Assembly (NCBI GenBank): GCA_001600875.1
Contig: BCLD01000019.1
Coordinates: forward strand, 350,601 to 414,600
Length of the DNA: 64,000 bases
Direction: 5' to 3'
DNA from: Solicoccozyma terricola
Taxonomy: Eukaryota; Basidiomycota; Tremellomycetes; Filobasidiales; Piskurozymaceae
In this document: positions 51,243 to 63,252 of the stretch, piece by piece
Layout: every line of letters starts with the position of its first letter
Numbering within the stretch: position 1 is the stretch's first letter
The notes under the pieces: generated by a model
The model's input: the letters and a program-made list of their open reading frames with translations, nothing else
The model's database searches: none
Told to the model about the DNA's origin: nothing
Made by a program: the position numbers and the translations under genes

Positions 51243-54200
51243 TCAGAATAACGACTCGTCCCTGACCTTTCCCTGCGGCCTTGGCTCATCTGCCTGGTAG
51301 CCCCCGAAGACGCCCTCCAGCTGGGCATATGGGTCGTCCTCCATCAGGCCAGGTGAAGCAACAAAGCGATCACTTTCCACGCCGGCAACGTTGTAGTCGT
51401 TGGACAGAGTCGGGTTAGCAGAGTCGGGTTGCCCGCCGTTGTGGTCGGAAAGCAAGTTTACGTCCTCGGTGGGTCTGGGGGGTACAGTAGGTCGAGAGAT
51501 TGCTGTGGGAGCTGCGACACCGTGTGGCGTGAGAAGATGCCGTCGAGATGAAGAATTGAGGGCGGGGGAATCTGATAAACGCCGATGTAGGGTTTCAGCA
51601 GCGGTAAGCTTGGTAATCGCCGGCCGATAGGCAGCTTACCAGGTAGATATCTAGCCTTCGCTGTTCGAATGAATGTTTGAGGGCTTTTGTGGTATATGCT
51701 GGAAAGGGTGCCAGTATGCAAAAGGAGCTAGCGTGACAGCGTGCAATCATTAGTAATGTGTATAGGTCTATCCCGTATGAGGGTACTCACCTGATCCAGC
51801 ATCCCTTTGTCCATCCTGTCTGTCTCGGTTGAGATTGGAGGTTTATCTGCTAGGACGATGTCTCGCGTAGCAGAAGGATTCGTGGATAGTAATCGCCAGT
51901 ACATGTAACCCTGGAGAGTAGACGCAATAAACATCACGTATTGCTACGACATTTAAAAGGAAACACTCACCCTATCTCTGAGATCTGGATTGTCTACCTC
52001 CTCAGTGGCAAGTTTCAGCACTCTCGGAACAAGATCTTGCCCTGCGGTAGGCCGTTGGATGAAAAGCTTGACTATGGCGGTGAGAAGGGCCAGTTGAACC
52101 TACGGATCGAATGCGTCATCGCATCGTCGGGTCTTTCCTCTAGGTGTCACATCACTCACCTCCGTCGGCTCCTCATTGAACGTGAATAAAAAGTCCTCCA
52201 ACAACTCATCACTGTTCTCGATCCGATCCGCGTATTGTCCAATGATCCAGATCATTGCAGCCTTGGCTTCCGGCTCGTCTAAAGCGTCCAGATTTTCACA
52301 CAATGTCCCAATGATGCTCTCGTACTGATTCGGATACCGTCGGAATATATCCTTGATAACGACGATTCCTTCCTGAACGACATACGAGATTTTGGTTTGG
52401 ATCAATTGGAGAAGTACGTTCACACATTGGTCCGCAGAAGGTCCGATTTTGATGGCCAGTCGGCCGATAGACCGGACGGCTTTCCGAACAAAGTCGACGT
52501 CGACTTCCGAGGCGTATCTGTTATTGTATATTGCGTCAGCTGGGAGTCTTCTGCATACTGCGCTCTTGAACTCACTCCTTTAGCTCAGCCAACACCTCTG
52601 ACACGTTTTCCTCCCTCGCCAACCGGTACATGATCTCCAATTTAGCAAGTTTGACGTAAATCGGATCATTATACTTGCAGAAGAACACCTTGACCTCGTT
52701 CTGAAGGATGGCTGGTCTTCGCTGAATGATAAGGAGGATATTTCGAAGACCGACGTATTGTACCTCTGGCCCAGAGGAGAGTAAAGTGACTGGTTTCGAT
52801 GAATTTTCGTCAGTTCAATGACATACAGCCAGGAGAGCAACACTTTCCCCCCACTCACCAAGTGGCGGGCCCATCTTCCTCTCCAAAGTTCGGATCAGAC
52901 TCTCATCCTCCATATAATTCATGAGATAGAGCAACACCTTGATAGTGGTAAGCACGACTGCGCTATTTGCATGTTGTAGACGGACTGATATCCTCTCTCC
53001 AAGCTGCTCGGCGTCAAGTGACGTGGTAGGGACAAATGATAACAGCGAATCGAGGATGTACACTTGACTGAATCTGGGGGACCAGTGTGAAGGGGAGACT
53101 CATCAGCATGTCATTCGCTTAGGGTTAGACCCATAGGAACACGTCGACACTCACTCTGAACATTCACCGAGCGCTGCTACCAGCTTTCCAGCCACAGTAA
53201 CATTCAACCGTAGTTGAATATCATCACTTCGTTCCGAGATCTCTACCAAAGCAGCTACCGCGTTCGCTACCACTGTAGGATTACCGTCTGCTAGTAGATC
53301 TCTAATGGTATGGCGAAACACAGGGTTATCAGAATGAAACATTAACCAAACGACCACCTGGTTATCGAATTTCTCACCTCAACATTGCGACGAATCCCTC
53401 TCTTTCAATAACCTTCCTTCCTGGTTCCGTGACATACAGCTTGGCGACACTATAGCGGGGTTCCAGCGCACACGTTCAGTCCTTCACTTCCAAGAAACCA
53501 ATGCACTACCATACTCTTCAAGAGAACTCACGCAATAGCACCCGTCTTCCTGACATATGGATCATTATCCACAAGAGCATGTCGTAAAGGATCAACAAGC
53601 GCTGCAATGATAGAAGGAAGTGGTATACACGACATTGTTCTTATTGCCAATGCACGAATGAGGGGATTCCGATCTGCGCAGTCCTATTATGGATGGAACG
53701 GACGGAGAGTTAGGATTGACATAGAGAAGTTCATGTGGGGAAGCGCGGTGAATCGTTACCGAGAGAAACCCAGTGATTGCGAATGTCACTTCGTCAGGCC
53801 GAGATCGACCATAATTGACGAGATAAAGGTAGACCACTATGGGAGGGGAGAAGCGTTCATGAGAGCCATTCCTCGGCATTCAAATAAGTGACCATACACC
53901 ACGACTTACTCTTCTTGATCTCTAGTACCTGTATCATTAAACATTGTACAATCTCTGGGAAAAGCGGAGACACTAAACAACATTCAAAAATCAGTACGCT
54001 CCAATTGAAAACGCAAACCCAACGACAAAACCAAACAACATCCAACCGGAACTTACTATCATTCCCCATCGTCATATTCGCAATAACCTTCTTCAACGCG
54101 ATTTTCTTCTTGGCAAATCCTTTATCCTTTTTATCCGCTTGTTGAAGCTCCGTTCGCAACTCCTGGGTCTTACCACGAGCTGATAGGGTAAACCGTAAAG

Positions 54201-54300
54201 CCACGCGAAGTGGTTGGGAACTCGTTTAAGAAATTGCATTTCTGGACGAACTCAATCGATTAAAACCATCCAACGTACTGAAGAACTTTGCATCGGCCAT
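51243..54300 (-). CDS. APL2: beta-adaptin, AP-1/AP-2 large subunit
   Basis: Large subunit of a clathrin adaptor at the trans-Golgi/endosome (AP-1) or plasma membrane (AP-2). A short first exon (MADAKFFS, from 54300) joins to [18 protein letters not shown], then [31 protein letters not shown], the [13 protein letters not shown] segment, [20 protein letters not shown] and [20 protein letters not shown]. Also [33 protein letters not shown] and [16 protein letters not shown]. These are hallmark beta-adaptin trunk blocks. After the trunk, only a hinge-like segment ([12 protein letters not shown]...) and [14 protein letters not shown] follow before the stop, so the appendage (ear) domain seems absent. 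The 3' end may instead continue through another intron. APL1 (AP-2) is an alternative name. Confidence 0.87.
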
Positions 54301-55141
54301 CTTGTCTCCTCTTGTACGGCTATCTACCCCTTCTCTTCCGTCTTGAAGTTGATCCCCGTAGAGGATGGTGCGCTACTATGGTATGAGGGGATATCTAGGA
54401 ATGCGGAACAATGAGACCCATCGGGGAGAGTGGGCGGTGACGAGCGTGGTTGGCCGGTCTTCCCGCGGTGCACTTTTTATTATTTTGTACGCGTCACCGC
54501 GGATGTGAATGGGGAAACCGACCCTTCGTGCTATTTGACCAACAAGGGCAATCAATGTCTCGGTCTTACGTGAACGGCGGTACTTGGCCCATTGCACATT
54601 GTTCATATCGGTTAATATGTATGCATGAAAGAAGACGCAACGTATTTGATTGCAAGATCTCATAATGTGACATCGGCGTCGAGCAGCGGGTTCGAAAGTG
54701 ACAAAGTTAGCTACGGCTTAGGGAAACCCAAGGATTAGGGAGATGGGTTGAAAGGTATGATATGACTTGTATGATGAAATTCATTCCTTAGGCTGGCAGG
54801 GCGGAGATACTTGGAGAAATCAACTAATGAGCTGGATTTCAGGGGATGTAATATGACACGTCATTGAAACCGGCCGCGCTCTCCTAGCAACGTCGGCGAT
54901 ACGTGGCCTGCCACGTTTCTTATCCCCGACCCGCCACGCCCACTGCACTTCAGTTGGCTCCCCTCCATCGCGCCTAGAAATGCGCCCGCGTTTCCGTCTC
55001 ACTAAGCGCACTCCAGACCCCTCCTACTCCATCACCACGTCTGCCCACCCAGACCCGACCACAGATCATCAAGTAAATTCGTGAGTGTCTGGCAAGTCGT
55101 TTACTCCAAAACCAACTCGCTCATCTCGTGCATCACAGAAC
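54301..55141. promoter_or_regulatory. divergent promoter, beta-adaptin / RPS1
   Basis: 840 bases between divergent starts. Short unsupported frames only. A ggtttAGGGAAACCC-like AT/GC palindromic area lies near 54718-54730, and the RPS1-proximal part is C-rich. No tRNA was confirmed despite a GGGTTCGAAA sequence near 54689. Confidence 0.45.
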
Positions 55142-56400
55142 ATGGCCGTCGGGAAGAACAAGGTGGGTGTTGGAATAGCCATCGTGGTTAGGGAGAGGAG
55201 GTCTCAGGGCGAGGATCAAAAGATGCCAAAGATGTTTGGCGGTTGGAGGGAAGGGGCCAAGATGTAGTCGACGACGGTTTTCGCTGACGTTTGTTTTTCC
55301 TTGTTTCCTTACAGCGACTCTCTAAGGGCAAGAAGGCGAGCATTGTTATTCTCTCAGTCGCATCCTCGTGTCCCGTAATACTAACCAGTGTTCCCGTCTT
55401 TTTCTTTCTTTTACCAAACAGGGAATCAAGAAGAAGGTCATCGACCCCTTCTCCCGAAAGGACTGGTACGATATCCGAGCACCATCAATCTTCGAGGTCA
55501 AGAACGTCGGCAAGACTCTTGTTAACCGATCTCAGGGTTTGAAGAATGCCAACGATTCCCTTAAGGGCCGAGTCGTTGAGATCTCTCTCGGTGATTTGAA
55601 CAAGGAGGAGGAGCAGTCGTACAGGAAGATCAAGCTGAGGGTTGAGGATGTCAAGGTGGGTTCGAAGGCGTAGTAGAGATGATATTACAAACCAGTCGCA
55701 GCGGAACTGACTCCCTGTTTTTTTTTTTTTTTTTTTCGTTTTTTCTTTTCGCAGGGCAAGAACTGCCTCACCGCTTTCCACGGTATGGACTTCACCACCG
55801 ACAAGCTCCGATCTCTCGTCCGCAAATGGCAAACCTTGATCGAGGCTCACATCGACGTCCGAACTACCGACGGTTACCTCGTTCGACTTTTCGCCATCGC
55901 CTTCACCCGAAAGAACAGACAACAAGTCAAGAAGACCACGTACGCACAGTCTTCCCAGATCAGGCAGATCAGGCAGAAGATGTTCGAGATCATGAAGAGG
56001 GAATCTGAATGCGAGTTGAAGGAGTTGGTACAGAAGTTTGTACCAGAGAGTATCGGTAGGGAGATTGAGAAGGCTACCAAGGTGAGAAGAGACGGGAATG
56101 GACAAACCTGAATCGACGAACGGGAACACTGACGTGAGGTCATTTTCGGATTTTTTCAGGGTATCTTCCCTCTTCAAAACGTCTACGTCCGAAAAGCCAA
56201 GATCATCAAGGCACCCAAGCTTGATCTCAGCAAGCTCCTCGAGTCTCACGGCGAGGCCACTGACGTGAGTTCTCCCTGTGTAAAAACGGAAACTGTCGTA
56301 GAACAATCCCCGTCTGACATCCCGCTTTCCCCCTAATCAGGCGACCGGCACCAAGGTCGTTTCAGACTACGTCGAGCCAGAGGTTCAGGCTTCCGTCTAA
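55142..56400 (+). CDS. RPS1: 40S ribosomal protein eS1 (S3a)
   Basis: Small-subunit protein near the mRNA exit site. Exons 55142-55162, 55315-55335, 55422-55655, 55755-56081, 56160-56264 and 56341-56400 give 768 nt, 255 aa, equal to yeast Rps1. The conserved start is MAVGKNKRLSKGKKGIKKK, and [20 protein letters not shown] follows. Also present are [60 protein letters not shown] and [14 protein letters not shown]. Exon 2 encodes only RLSKGKK and ends with a GC donor (AAG|GCGAGC). Joining at this GC site is the only choice I found that restores the conserved GKKGIKKK. Two early 21-nt exons are typical of fungal ribosomal-protein genes with 5'-clustered introns. Confidence 0.95.
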
Positions 56401-56733
56401 GATGTTCTCCGAGTTCTTTTTTTTCCTTCGTAAAGAGGGGAACAAGTTCACAGTGCATCGACGATGGAGATCATGGGAGGACTTTTTCGGGGTGTAGATT
56501 TGTCGTAGCGAGGACTTTATCAGTGCTATGATATTTGCATGTCGATTTTGAAACAAACAAGAAAAGGAAAACGCGTTACACTCGGCAGGCATTGATAGCG
56601 TCGAATGAACTCGGTGTAATCCTCAATTACCACCCTGTTTGCCATGGCGCAGCTGCAGTACGATATGCCAATATATGCTCAATACAATGCAATAAGATAA
56701 ACGAGGTCTGTTCCGCGCTCTACAATGCCAGAA
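56401..56733. other. convergent intergenic, RPS1 / AONS
   Basis: 3' flanks of two convergent genes; a T-run follows the RPS1 stop. No gene seen. Confidence 0.5.
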
Positions 56734-58286
56734 TCACAACCTAGCCTTCACCGCCCCGCCAACACTACCCTGCTGCATCTCGACCCATTCTCTCACCCCA
56801 TTCACTAACCCCTCCAGATCCCCCTCCTCATTATCAGCATGCAGACAAACCCTCACCCTCTCCATACCCTTCGGCACAGTCGGATAAACAACAGGTCGGA
56901 CTAGGTAACCTAGCGTCTGAAGATGTTCAGCTAGAGCGTGTGGTTGAGGTGTAAGGATCGGCTGAATTGGTGTGGAATACGCAGAGGTGAAGGGAGAAGG
57001 TGATGGTGGAAGTAGTGATACGAGTGGAGATGGGGAGGTTGCGCAGAGTTGTTTCAAGGAGCGGGAAAGATGATTACATCGTTGTGTTAGTCTTTGACGA
57101 CGCTATGAGGGATTGCGAAGGTGTCAGCTACGGCGCAGGAGAGAGATAGAGCCAACAGTGACAGACTCACCTCGTCTCCTTCGTTCGATTGCAGTACATC
57201 CCATGCACATCCTATGGACAGTACGTTTAGCACGCTCATAGCAGTAGAGAATATGAAAGGTCGAGCGTAGTTGATTAGAAATTCTCGTATTGGTTGGGAG
57301 GATAGCAGAACGGCTGACAGTCTTTTTATCAGTGTCCATTATCAAATCGGGCGCATTGGCTCGCACAACTCACCTCCTTGACCACCAACACCCTTCCCAA
57401 AAGTCATCAATCTTACATCCACCCACTCGCCAACCTCTTCGCCCAACGACGCCACGAATCCACGCCCTTGCTCCCCATACAATCCGGTAGTATGTGCTTC
57501 ATCAACCACGATGCAGATCTGTCTACGAGAGAGGATATCCGGATGCCGATATACGACTTCTTTCATCATCTTCACGATTTGTGGAAGACACGCTAGGTCG
57601 CCGTCCATCGAGTAGAGGGATTCAACCGCGATAAATAAGACGGGTGGGGATACTGGGCTAGTTTTGGCCACCCCACAGGCTTGTATCCATGCTGTTGTCA
57701 TCACGATTTCTTCCACGATCCTCCTCAGATTCTCAACGTCGTTGTGCTTGAAAGGTTTCCGATTAGAAAGAGCTACTCTCCCACTCCTCATTCCATCCCA
57801 AACACTCGCATGAATCAGTTCATCAAATACCACCCAGTCGCCTTGTTGAGGGACACTGGAGAAATATGAGACGTTCGCGTCCCATCCAGAGTTAAACAGC
57901 AGAGCCGAAGGGGAATGGAAGAACGTAGAAAGGCGGGACTCTAAGGCAAGATGGTGCGAAGTTGTCCCGTCAAGGAGTCGGGAGCCAGTTGACCCGAAGA
58001 GAGAGGAGACGGTTGAACGAGCGGTTTCGAGGAAGCGCTCGCGGAGAGCTGCTGAATCTGTTATAGACAGGTAGTCGTTCGAAGACTGTGTGAAGGCGAC
58101 GATGACCAGATTAGTGAGACGGGAACGAGGTTTATCCCGGTATAGCCCACTCACGAAATCGATCATTCCCGCCCTGTTCTGAGACGAGCCAGACCTCCGT
58201 TCTCTGAGCTTCAACGACCGCAGTCGCCCTTTATGCTTGCGGGATTGCAGGATGGATCCTGCTCTGTCGTCCAGCGCATGCTGCAT
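56734..58286 (-). CDS. 8-amino-7-oxononanoate synthase (biotin pathway)
   Basis: PLP enzyme condensing pimeloyl-CoA with alanine, the first committed step of biotin synthesis (BioF/KAPA synthase). From ATG 58286 (MQHALDDRAGSILQSRKHKG) it runs through SSNDYLSITDS (PLP-cofactor family SNDYL motif), FGSTGSRLLDGTTSHHLALE, LLFNSGWDANVSYF and LIHASVWDGMRSGR. Then come FIAVESLYSMDGDLA, IVVDEAHTTGLYGEQGRGF, and the PLP lysine in TFGKGVGGQGG. The C-terminal domain ends ...GSVGGAVKARL. The last three residues, ARL, fit the peroxisomal PTS1 consensus, matching peroxisomal biotin synthesis in filamentous fungi. An in-frame Met at 58475 would add a longer N-terminus. Alpha-oxoamine synthase family is certain; AONS rather than ALA synthase is supported by length and PTS1. 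Confidence 0.85.
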
Positions 58287-58593
58287 GGTGACAAGACGTT
58301 GGAGGATGGTGAGAGGATGGTGAGAGGATGACTTTGCTCGAATTGCCCAACTTCTTTGCTTCGGGAACTGGGACGGAGCGACTAACCGACTAACCCCAAA
58401 CCGCGATGGACTGCACGTGACCGACATGTGCGGAGGTGATGACGAGGAGCACTGCAGCGATGACTTTGGACGCAAGTATAGTAAGTCATCCAGCAGACAG
58501 CGTCGCCAGTCTCATCCGAAGACTCTCGAGGTAGTCGCACAGTCGGTCCATTCCCGCGCCAACAGCTACGATCGGTCGTTCCTCGTGTCCAAT

Positions 58594-60708
58594 ATGGCAG
58601 CCATAGATGGCATCATCATCCTAGACCCGGCTGGGTGAGCATGGTCGCACAGAAGGCGCGAAGGCGCTGTTGTCTACTTCTTGCAGTGGATGTCATTGAC
58701 TCTCGACCGTTCTTGCATACAGTCGTGCCATCATCTCATCCCACTTTCGCGCTCAACCACCCTCGTACCCACTCCTCCATATCGACGCCTTCAACGCCGC
58801 ACTTTCCAAATCCCGCTCAATATTAGATGGTGCAGACTCGTCATCCTCTAATGAGGGGCTGAATAGAAGTGACCTCGATCCCATAATATGGGTGAATGCT
58901 CCAATAGGTGGAGAAGCGGAAGGAGGATGGGGAAATGCGGCGCTGTGTCATGTTGAACGGGAAGGCTTAAGGTTTCTCGTGCCAGTCAGTCAAGAAGGTG
59001 AGAGATTTTGCACCTTGTCATCTCCCAGAAGCTTCTGATTTACATCATCCAACTATCCCGCCAGTCAACCCAATGCTCGCCTTTGCATTCCTCGACTCAT
59101 TCCTGGATACTCTCACGGCATACCTCGGCGACATCACAGAGACAACGATGCGAGACAACTTTGACACAGTATACATGGTCAGTACGAATGTGTCACCTTT
59201 TCCTACCTAGCATGCTGATCAGAGCACCCCATCAGCTCATCGAAGAGATGTTGGATGAAGGTCATCCATTAACAATGGAGACTAACATGCTCAAAGATAT
59301 AGTACTCCCTCCTACGCTCGTACGGAAACTCCTAAGTGCAGCTGGTGTATCAGCGTGAGTTATCAACCTTATTTCAGACACTGTGCTTGAAGCTGAACAC
59401 CTACGCGTTACCGCAGTCTTCACAACCAAAATTCAAACCCATTCACTTCTCCCATTCCTTGGAGGAGACCTGCATCCATATATTCGACGAATGAGATATA
59501 CTTTGATATTGAAGAGTCTATGGATGCAATTGTAGATCGGTAAGTGGGGTATGATTGTGTGTTGCTCCACCGAAACGTAATTGACGGTCGACTCTGTGAC
59601 CATTAGGCACGGTAATGTGCGGTCCATGGAGGTCTGGGGTCGAATAGGTTGCAATGCTCGGCTATCAGGTGGGTGGGGATTCTGACAAGGTTGCTATACA
59701 TCCCCATCTGAAACCAAAATTTTTGACAGGCAATCCCGACCTTATTTTGACGTTCTCGAATCCGAAGCTCATGGAAAACTGTGCATTCCATCAATGCATA
59801 AGGTACGGTCTCTCTTCCTCGCCTCCTGAGTGAATATCCGAACGTCGCATTGACAATCACCGTCGAATTGAACGCAGATACAAAAAGTGGGATAGAGATC
59901 ACGTCCTATCCTTCATCCCACCAGATGGTAATTTCAAGCTATTAGAATATCAAGTGGCGAAGCCATCAGATAGTGGTGTAGCTAGGCCGATTGGGTTACC
60001 GTTGACGGTGAAGCCTGTCATCAAGGTAGAGAGGAATGGAGGTGAGTAGCAGGCTTCGTAAGATCGCCTCCTAGGGGTACGACCTAATTTTGGTTCATTG
60101 TTCATAGGCAAGTTCATCCTTACGGTCAAGTCAAGGATCAGTGCTCGGCCGATCGAAAACATCGTTCTTACCCTGCACCTCGGTGAAGGAACGACGAATG
60201 TCAGTGCTACTGCGACGGGAGAGAAACGTGGGCCGATGACGAGTGGAGGTGGGCCAACGATTCGTGGGGAGGATGCAACTGGAGGTGTTGGAGGTGGAAC
60301 GTGGGAATTTGATCCGAATACGAAGGTGTGTGGTGTACATTGATCGGTTGGGACACGGGCTGTCAGACTAATACAGAAAACGACCATTGAAGCTTCTCAA
60401 ATGGACGATATCAAGTATGGTTATGTCCGAGAGGCCAGCGTCGTTGTCGGGTTCTTTTACCTCAATGTGAGTGTCACCGTTGCGCAAGCCAAACGTCATT
60501 GACCTATAGACCTCGCATACACCCGCCGTCCAGACTTGATCATCCTATCCCGTCGCCTTCCATCCAAGTCGGCTTCGAGATCAGCCAGCATTCGCTGAGT
60601 GGTCTCCGTGTGGAGCAGCTGAAGGTATTGAACGACGCACAGGGCAAGCCGCCTTTCAGGGGAATACGGACGTTTGTCAAGGCTAGTAATTTTGAAGTAC
60701 GATGGTGA
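58594..60708 (+). CDS. APM3: AP-3 adaptor complex mu subunit
   Basis: Medium subunit of the AP-3 adaptor for Golgi-to-vacuole transport. From ATG 58594 the longin-like N-domain starts MAAIDGIIILDPAGRAIISS. Further on are MLAFAFLDSFLDTLTAYLGD, then MRDNFDTVYMLIEEMLDEGH, PLTMETNMLKDIV, and the AP-3 mu linker SPIPWRRPASIYSTNEIYFD and IEESMDAIVD. The mu-homology domain includes HGNVRSMEVWGRIGCNARLS, DLILTFSNPKLMENCAFHQC, VLSFIPPDGNFKLLEYQVA and the end PFRGIRTFVKASNFEVRW. The W-R-R-P after SPIPW marks AP-3 rather than AP-1/AP-2. About nine introns. The upstream in-frame sequence (from 58417) lacks homology, so the start at 58594 is preferred. Confidence 0.9.
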
Positions 60709-61040
60709 TGTCGATGTGACGGGGGCGCCTGTATAGGTTGTATTGTAGGGATGATCAAGGCATGTTGAAACATCATTCACGTCTCGTCAGAAAAGAAAAA
60801 CGAGCAGATTCTGGTATAAATCGGTGGCAGCGGACGAAGAGCATTACGAAGGTCGATCAACAATGTCCATATCATGAGCGTCAACAATACTATTAAGAGG
60901 TTTTACACGAGATCATGTGGCGACGTTGGCTTCGTAGAACTAATTCGTCGAAAGAAGGAAGAGGTTGTCTTGTGTCTCCCCTTTTACCGAAATAAAAGCC
61001 GTAATCTCTCACGCCTCCCACGCCACTCGTCCCTGCGCCT
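60709..61040. other. convergent intergenic, APM3 / ferritin-like gene
   Basis: 3' flanks of convergent genes. No gene seen. Confidence 0.5.
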
Positions 61041-62260
61041 TTAGAAGGAAGGAACGGGGTTGCTCTCCCTTGCGAGGAATTCGGTGTAGAAGATATGAGG
61101 ACCAGCAACGGTGTTGGCGTCGGTAACCAAGGTGATATCAGCTTCGGTAGTGACGACTGCGAAAGCGAAACCTTGAGTGGCAGGGAGGGAGACCTTGCCA
61201 TCGGTGATTGGGAATGTCTTCTTGTCGAGACCTTGAAGGAGAGCTACGTAGAGACCTGATGTTGCCATGCCTTCGAATGTGACTGTGCCGTCAGCGGTGA
61301 TAGTGAGAGGAGCGAACTTGGTGACTGGGAGAGCGGGCTAGAAGCGAGCGAAGCGACCGATCGAATGAACAATATCAGCGACGTAACTCCATTTGTTGAT
61401 CACCACCACAACTCACGTTGGTGCTCGGGCAACTAGTAATGAACTGAGCAGCAGCAGAGTACGCCATGCTAACTGTGATAGCGGTATCGTAAGCGGTACT
61501 CCAAGCTGGACCGTGGAGAACTGCAGATTCGATCCAAGCCTGATGACGAGACTCGGTGGTGAGGATGGACCCAGCGACACCTAGGATACCCTTCGAGGTG
61601 ATGTATGGAGCGGCACCGAGGCTGTGATTGACAACGAAGAGGAGTTGTAGCAGGCGATATGAGCGCCGTGGCTAAAAAAGAAACAGACAACTGAAATTAT
61701 TCGCCACTCACTAAGCACCCACACCAACGGCCTCCAAAACCGAAGCCACATCAACGAATGAAGCCGGATCAGTCACTGGGAAGTCGTAAGTGCAGGCTTG
61801 AACAGCTGGGATGCCAGCGCCTGCAAGAGTAGTGTTGAGGATCTGAACATGAGCCGCCTCGTGTTCGCTGATCTCGGAGAGACGTCCTCGGACCCAAGGA
61901 GCGAATCTGTGGTGGGAGGTGGGAGTTGGGAAGGAGGGTGAGTGACATGCAAAGACATGAAAATAAACCGGAGAACACTCACCCAGCATCCTTGAATGCC
62001 TTGGCATCGAATTGGTTGAGGTACTGGGTGTAGAATGTAGATTCGAGGAATTCCAGTGTCAAAGCGATGTTTGCGATTTGACCGTCGTCTAGCCGTGTAA
62101 AGAAGGTGGGAGATAAGTGATGAGGTGATGATGCCCAAAACGGAAAGAACAAGTCTTGCCACTCACTGATAACATCCCTCTTGGTGACTGCGGCAGCATT
62201 AGCACCGGAGATGGCAGCAGATCCTAGGACCAAGGCACTGATGATGGTGTTAGCGAGCAT
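61041..62260 (-). CDS. secreted Rds1-like ferritin-fold protein
   Basis: Fungal stress- or sugar-deprivation-associated protein with a ferritin-like domain (Ferritin_2/Rds1 type). From ATG 62260 there is a strong signal peptide (MLANTIISALVLGSAAISGA, cut near residue 22) followed by AAVTKRDV, with KR as a possible Kex2 site. The ferritin-like helices contain DDGQIANIALTLEFLESTFY (Glu in helix 1), then SEISEHEAAHVQIL with ExxxH spacing, and later ILTTESRHQAWIES, the matching second Glu/His set. A C-terminal beta region (ADGTVTFEGMATSGLYVALL) follows. Five or so exons. Whether it binds iron is unproven. It has a TATA box and a GTT/AAC repeat leader, suggesting high or regulated expression. Confidence 0.87.
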
Positions 62261-62266
62261 CTTGAC

Positions 62267-62269
<3 letters not shown>

Positions 62270-62297
<28 letters not shown>
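62270..62297. repeat. (GTT)n trinucleotide array in leader
   Basis: About nine GTT units (AAC in the transcript sense), directly 5' of the ferritin-like start codon. Confidence 0.85.
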
Positions 62298-62456
62298 GGT
62301 GTTGTTGGTGGTGGTGGTTGTGTTGGTAGTTGAGAGTAGTTGGTAAAGAGATGTTAATGAACGAGTGTGTGTGTTGTGATGAACGGTTGGTTTGTATTAT
62401 GAATCACTGATGAGGAGAGAAGGGGTGGGATAAAGGGGCATCACCAAAATGTCTCC

Positions 62457-62466
62457 TTTTATATAT
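62457..62466 (-). promoter_or_regulatory. TATA box of the ferritin-like gene
   Basis: ATATATAAAA on the minus strand, about 200 bases before the ATG at 62260, leaving room for a long leader with the AAC repeat. Confidence 0.5.
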
Positions 62467-63252
62467 CCCAAAAAAAAACCACCACCATCATCTACTGTGC
62501 CTGTTTCAATTCGACCAGCCCACCCCGTGCGATTACCTTCTGACCTCAACAAAACAACAAACAAATAACTACAGGTTTAGGTAGAGTGAGAACGTGACGC
62601 ATACTCTCTGAATGTAACTGGGGCTATTGACTGGTTGACGCCGGGCAAGGAGGAAAGGGGGGGAAGGTGCCAGGTAACAAGTGCGGAGGGAATGGCAATT
62701 TGTCTTCAACTACTCTGGGCAAACATTTACGTGCGGAGGGAATGCCGGGATTGATACCGCCACATCGTACGATTCTCCGCGGGGTATTCTTAGCGGAGGC
62801 AGAGGGATTTGAATATAGATATTAAGAACATAAACGGGAGCAAGGTGACATTATGGTTTGCATAGGATGTTAGCCAGGGGTCCATGAGGGGAATAGGATG
62901 GAATATGACAGGTCGAATAAAAGCAATATGGATGGTAGTGTTGATGGTGTAGATGGTGTGGATGATGTGATGAATGGGAGTAGATCGAGATCTGAAGTGA
63001 GACATGTCCCGTACGGACGAGTGTTCGATCTACATGGACACGTCCTATCGGGATCTCGATCGGGATCGGGATCGCCCGCGTGGAGCCCTGGAGGAGGTTG
63101 AATTGTAAACAACGGACGTGGGAGACTCAGATGTCCGTGTTCCGCGGTGCACCCCGGTCCAGCCAATCCACGTGACCCGATCACTCATCCCCGCTTCAAC
63201 GTCACCTTTACTCGACCTCCATCACCATCGCTACTTCAACCACCTTGCCACC

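Larger units (their letters stand above)
62261..63252. promoter_or_regulatory. large divergent promoter, ferritin-like gene / rhomboid
   Basis: Includes the (GTT)n leader repeat (62270-62297), a TATA box (62457-62466), a duplicated GTGCGGAGGGAATG (near 62680 and 62732) and GATGGTGTAGATGGTGTGGATGATG repeats near 62940-62970. No convincing gene. Confidence 0.5.

Noticed and set aside
54680..54710. GGGTTCGAAA, a tRNA B-box-like sequence
   Set aside because: The positions that should be CC are not, and no A box or cloverleaf stem is found at the right distance.
55485..56306. 273-codon minus-strand frame
   Set aside because: Antisense of RPS1 coding exons, open because of strong codon bias in a ribosomal-protein gene.
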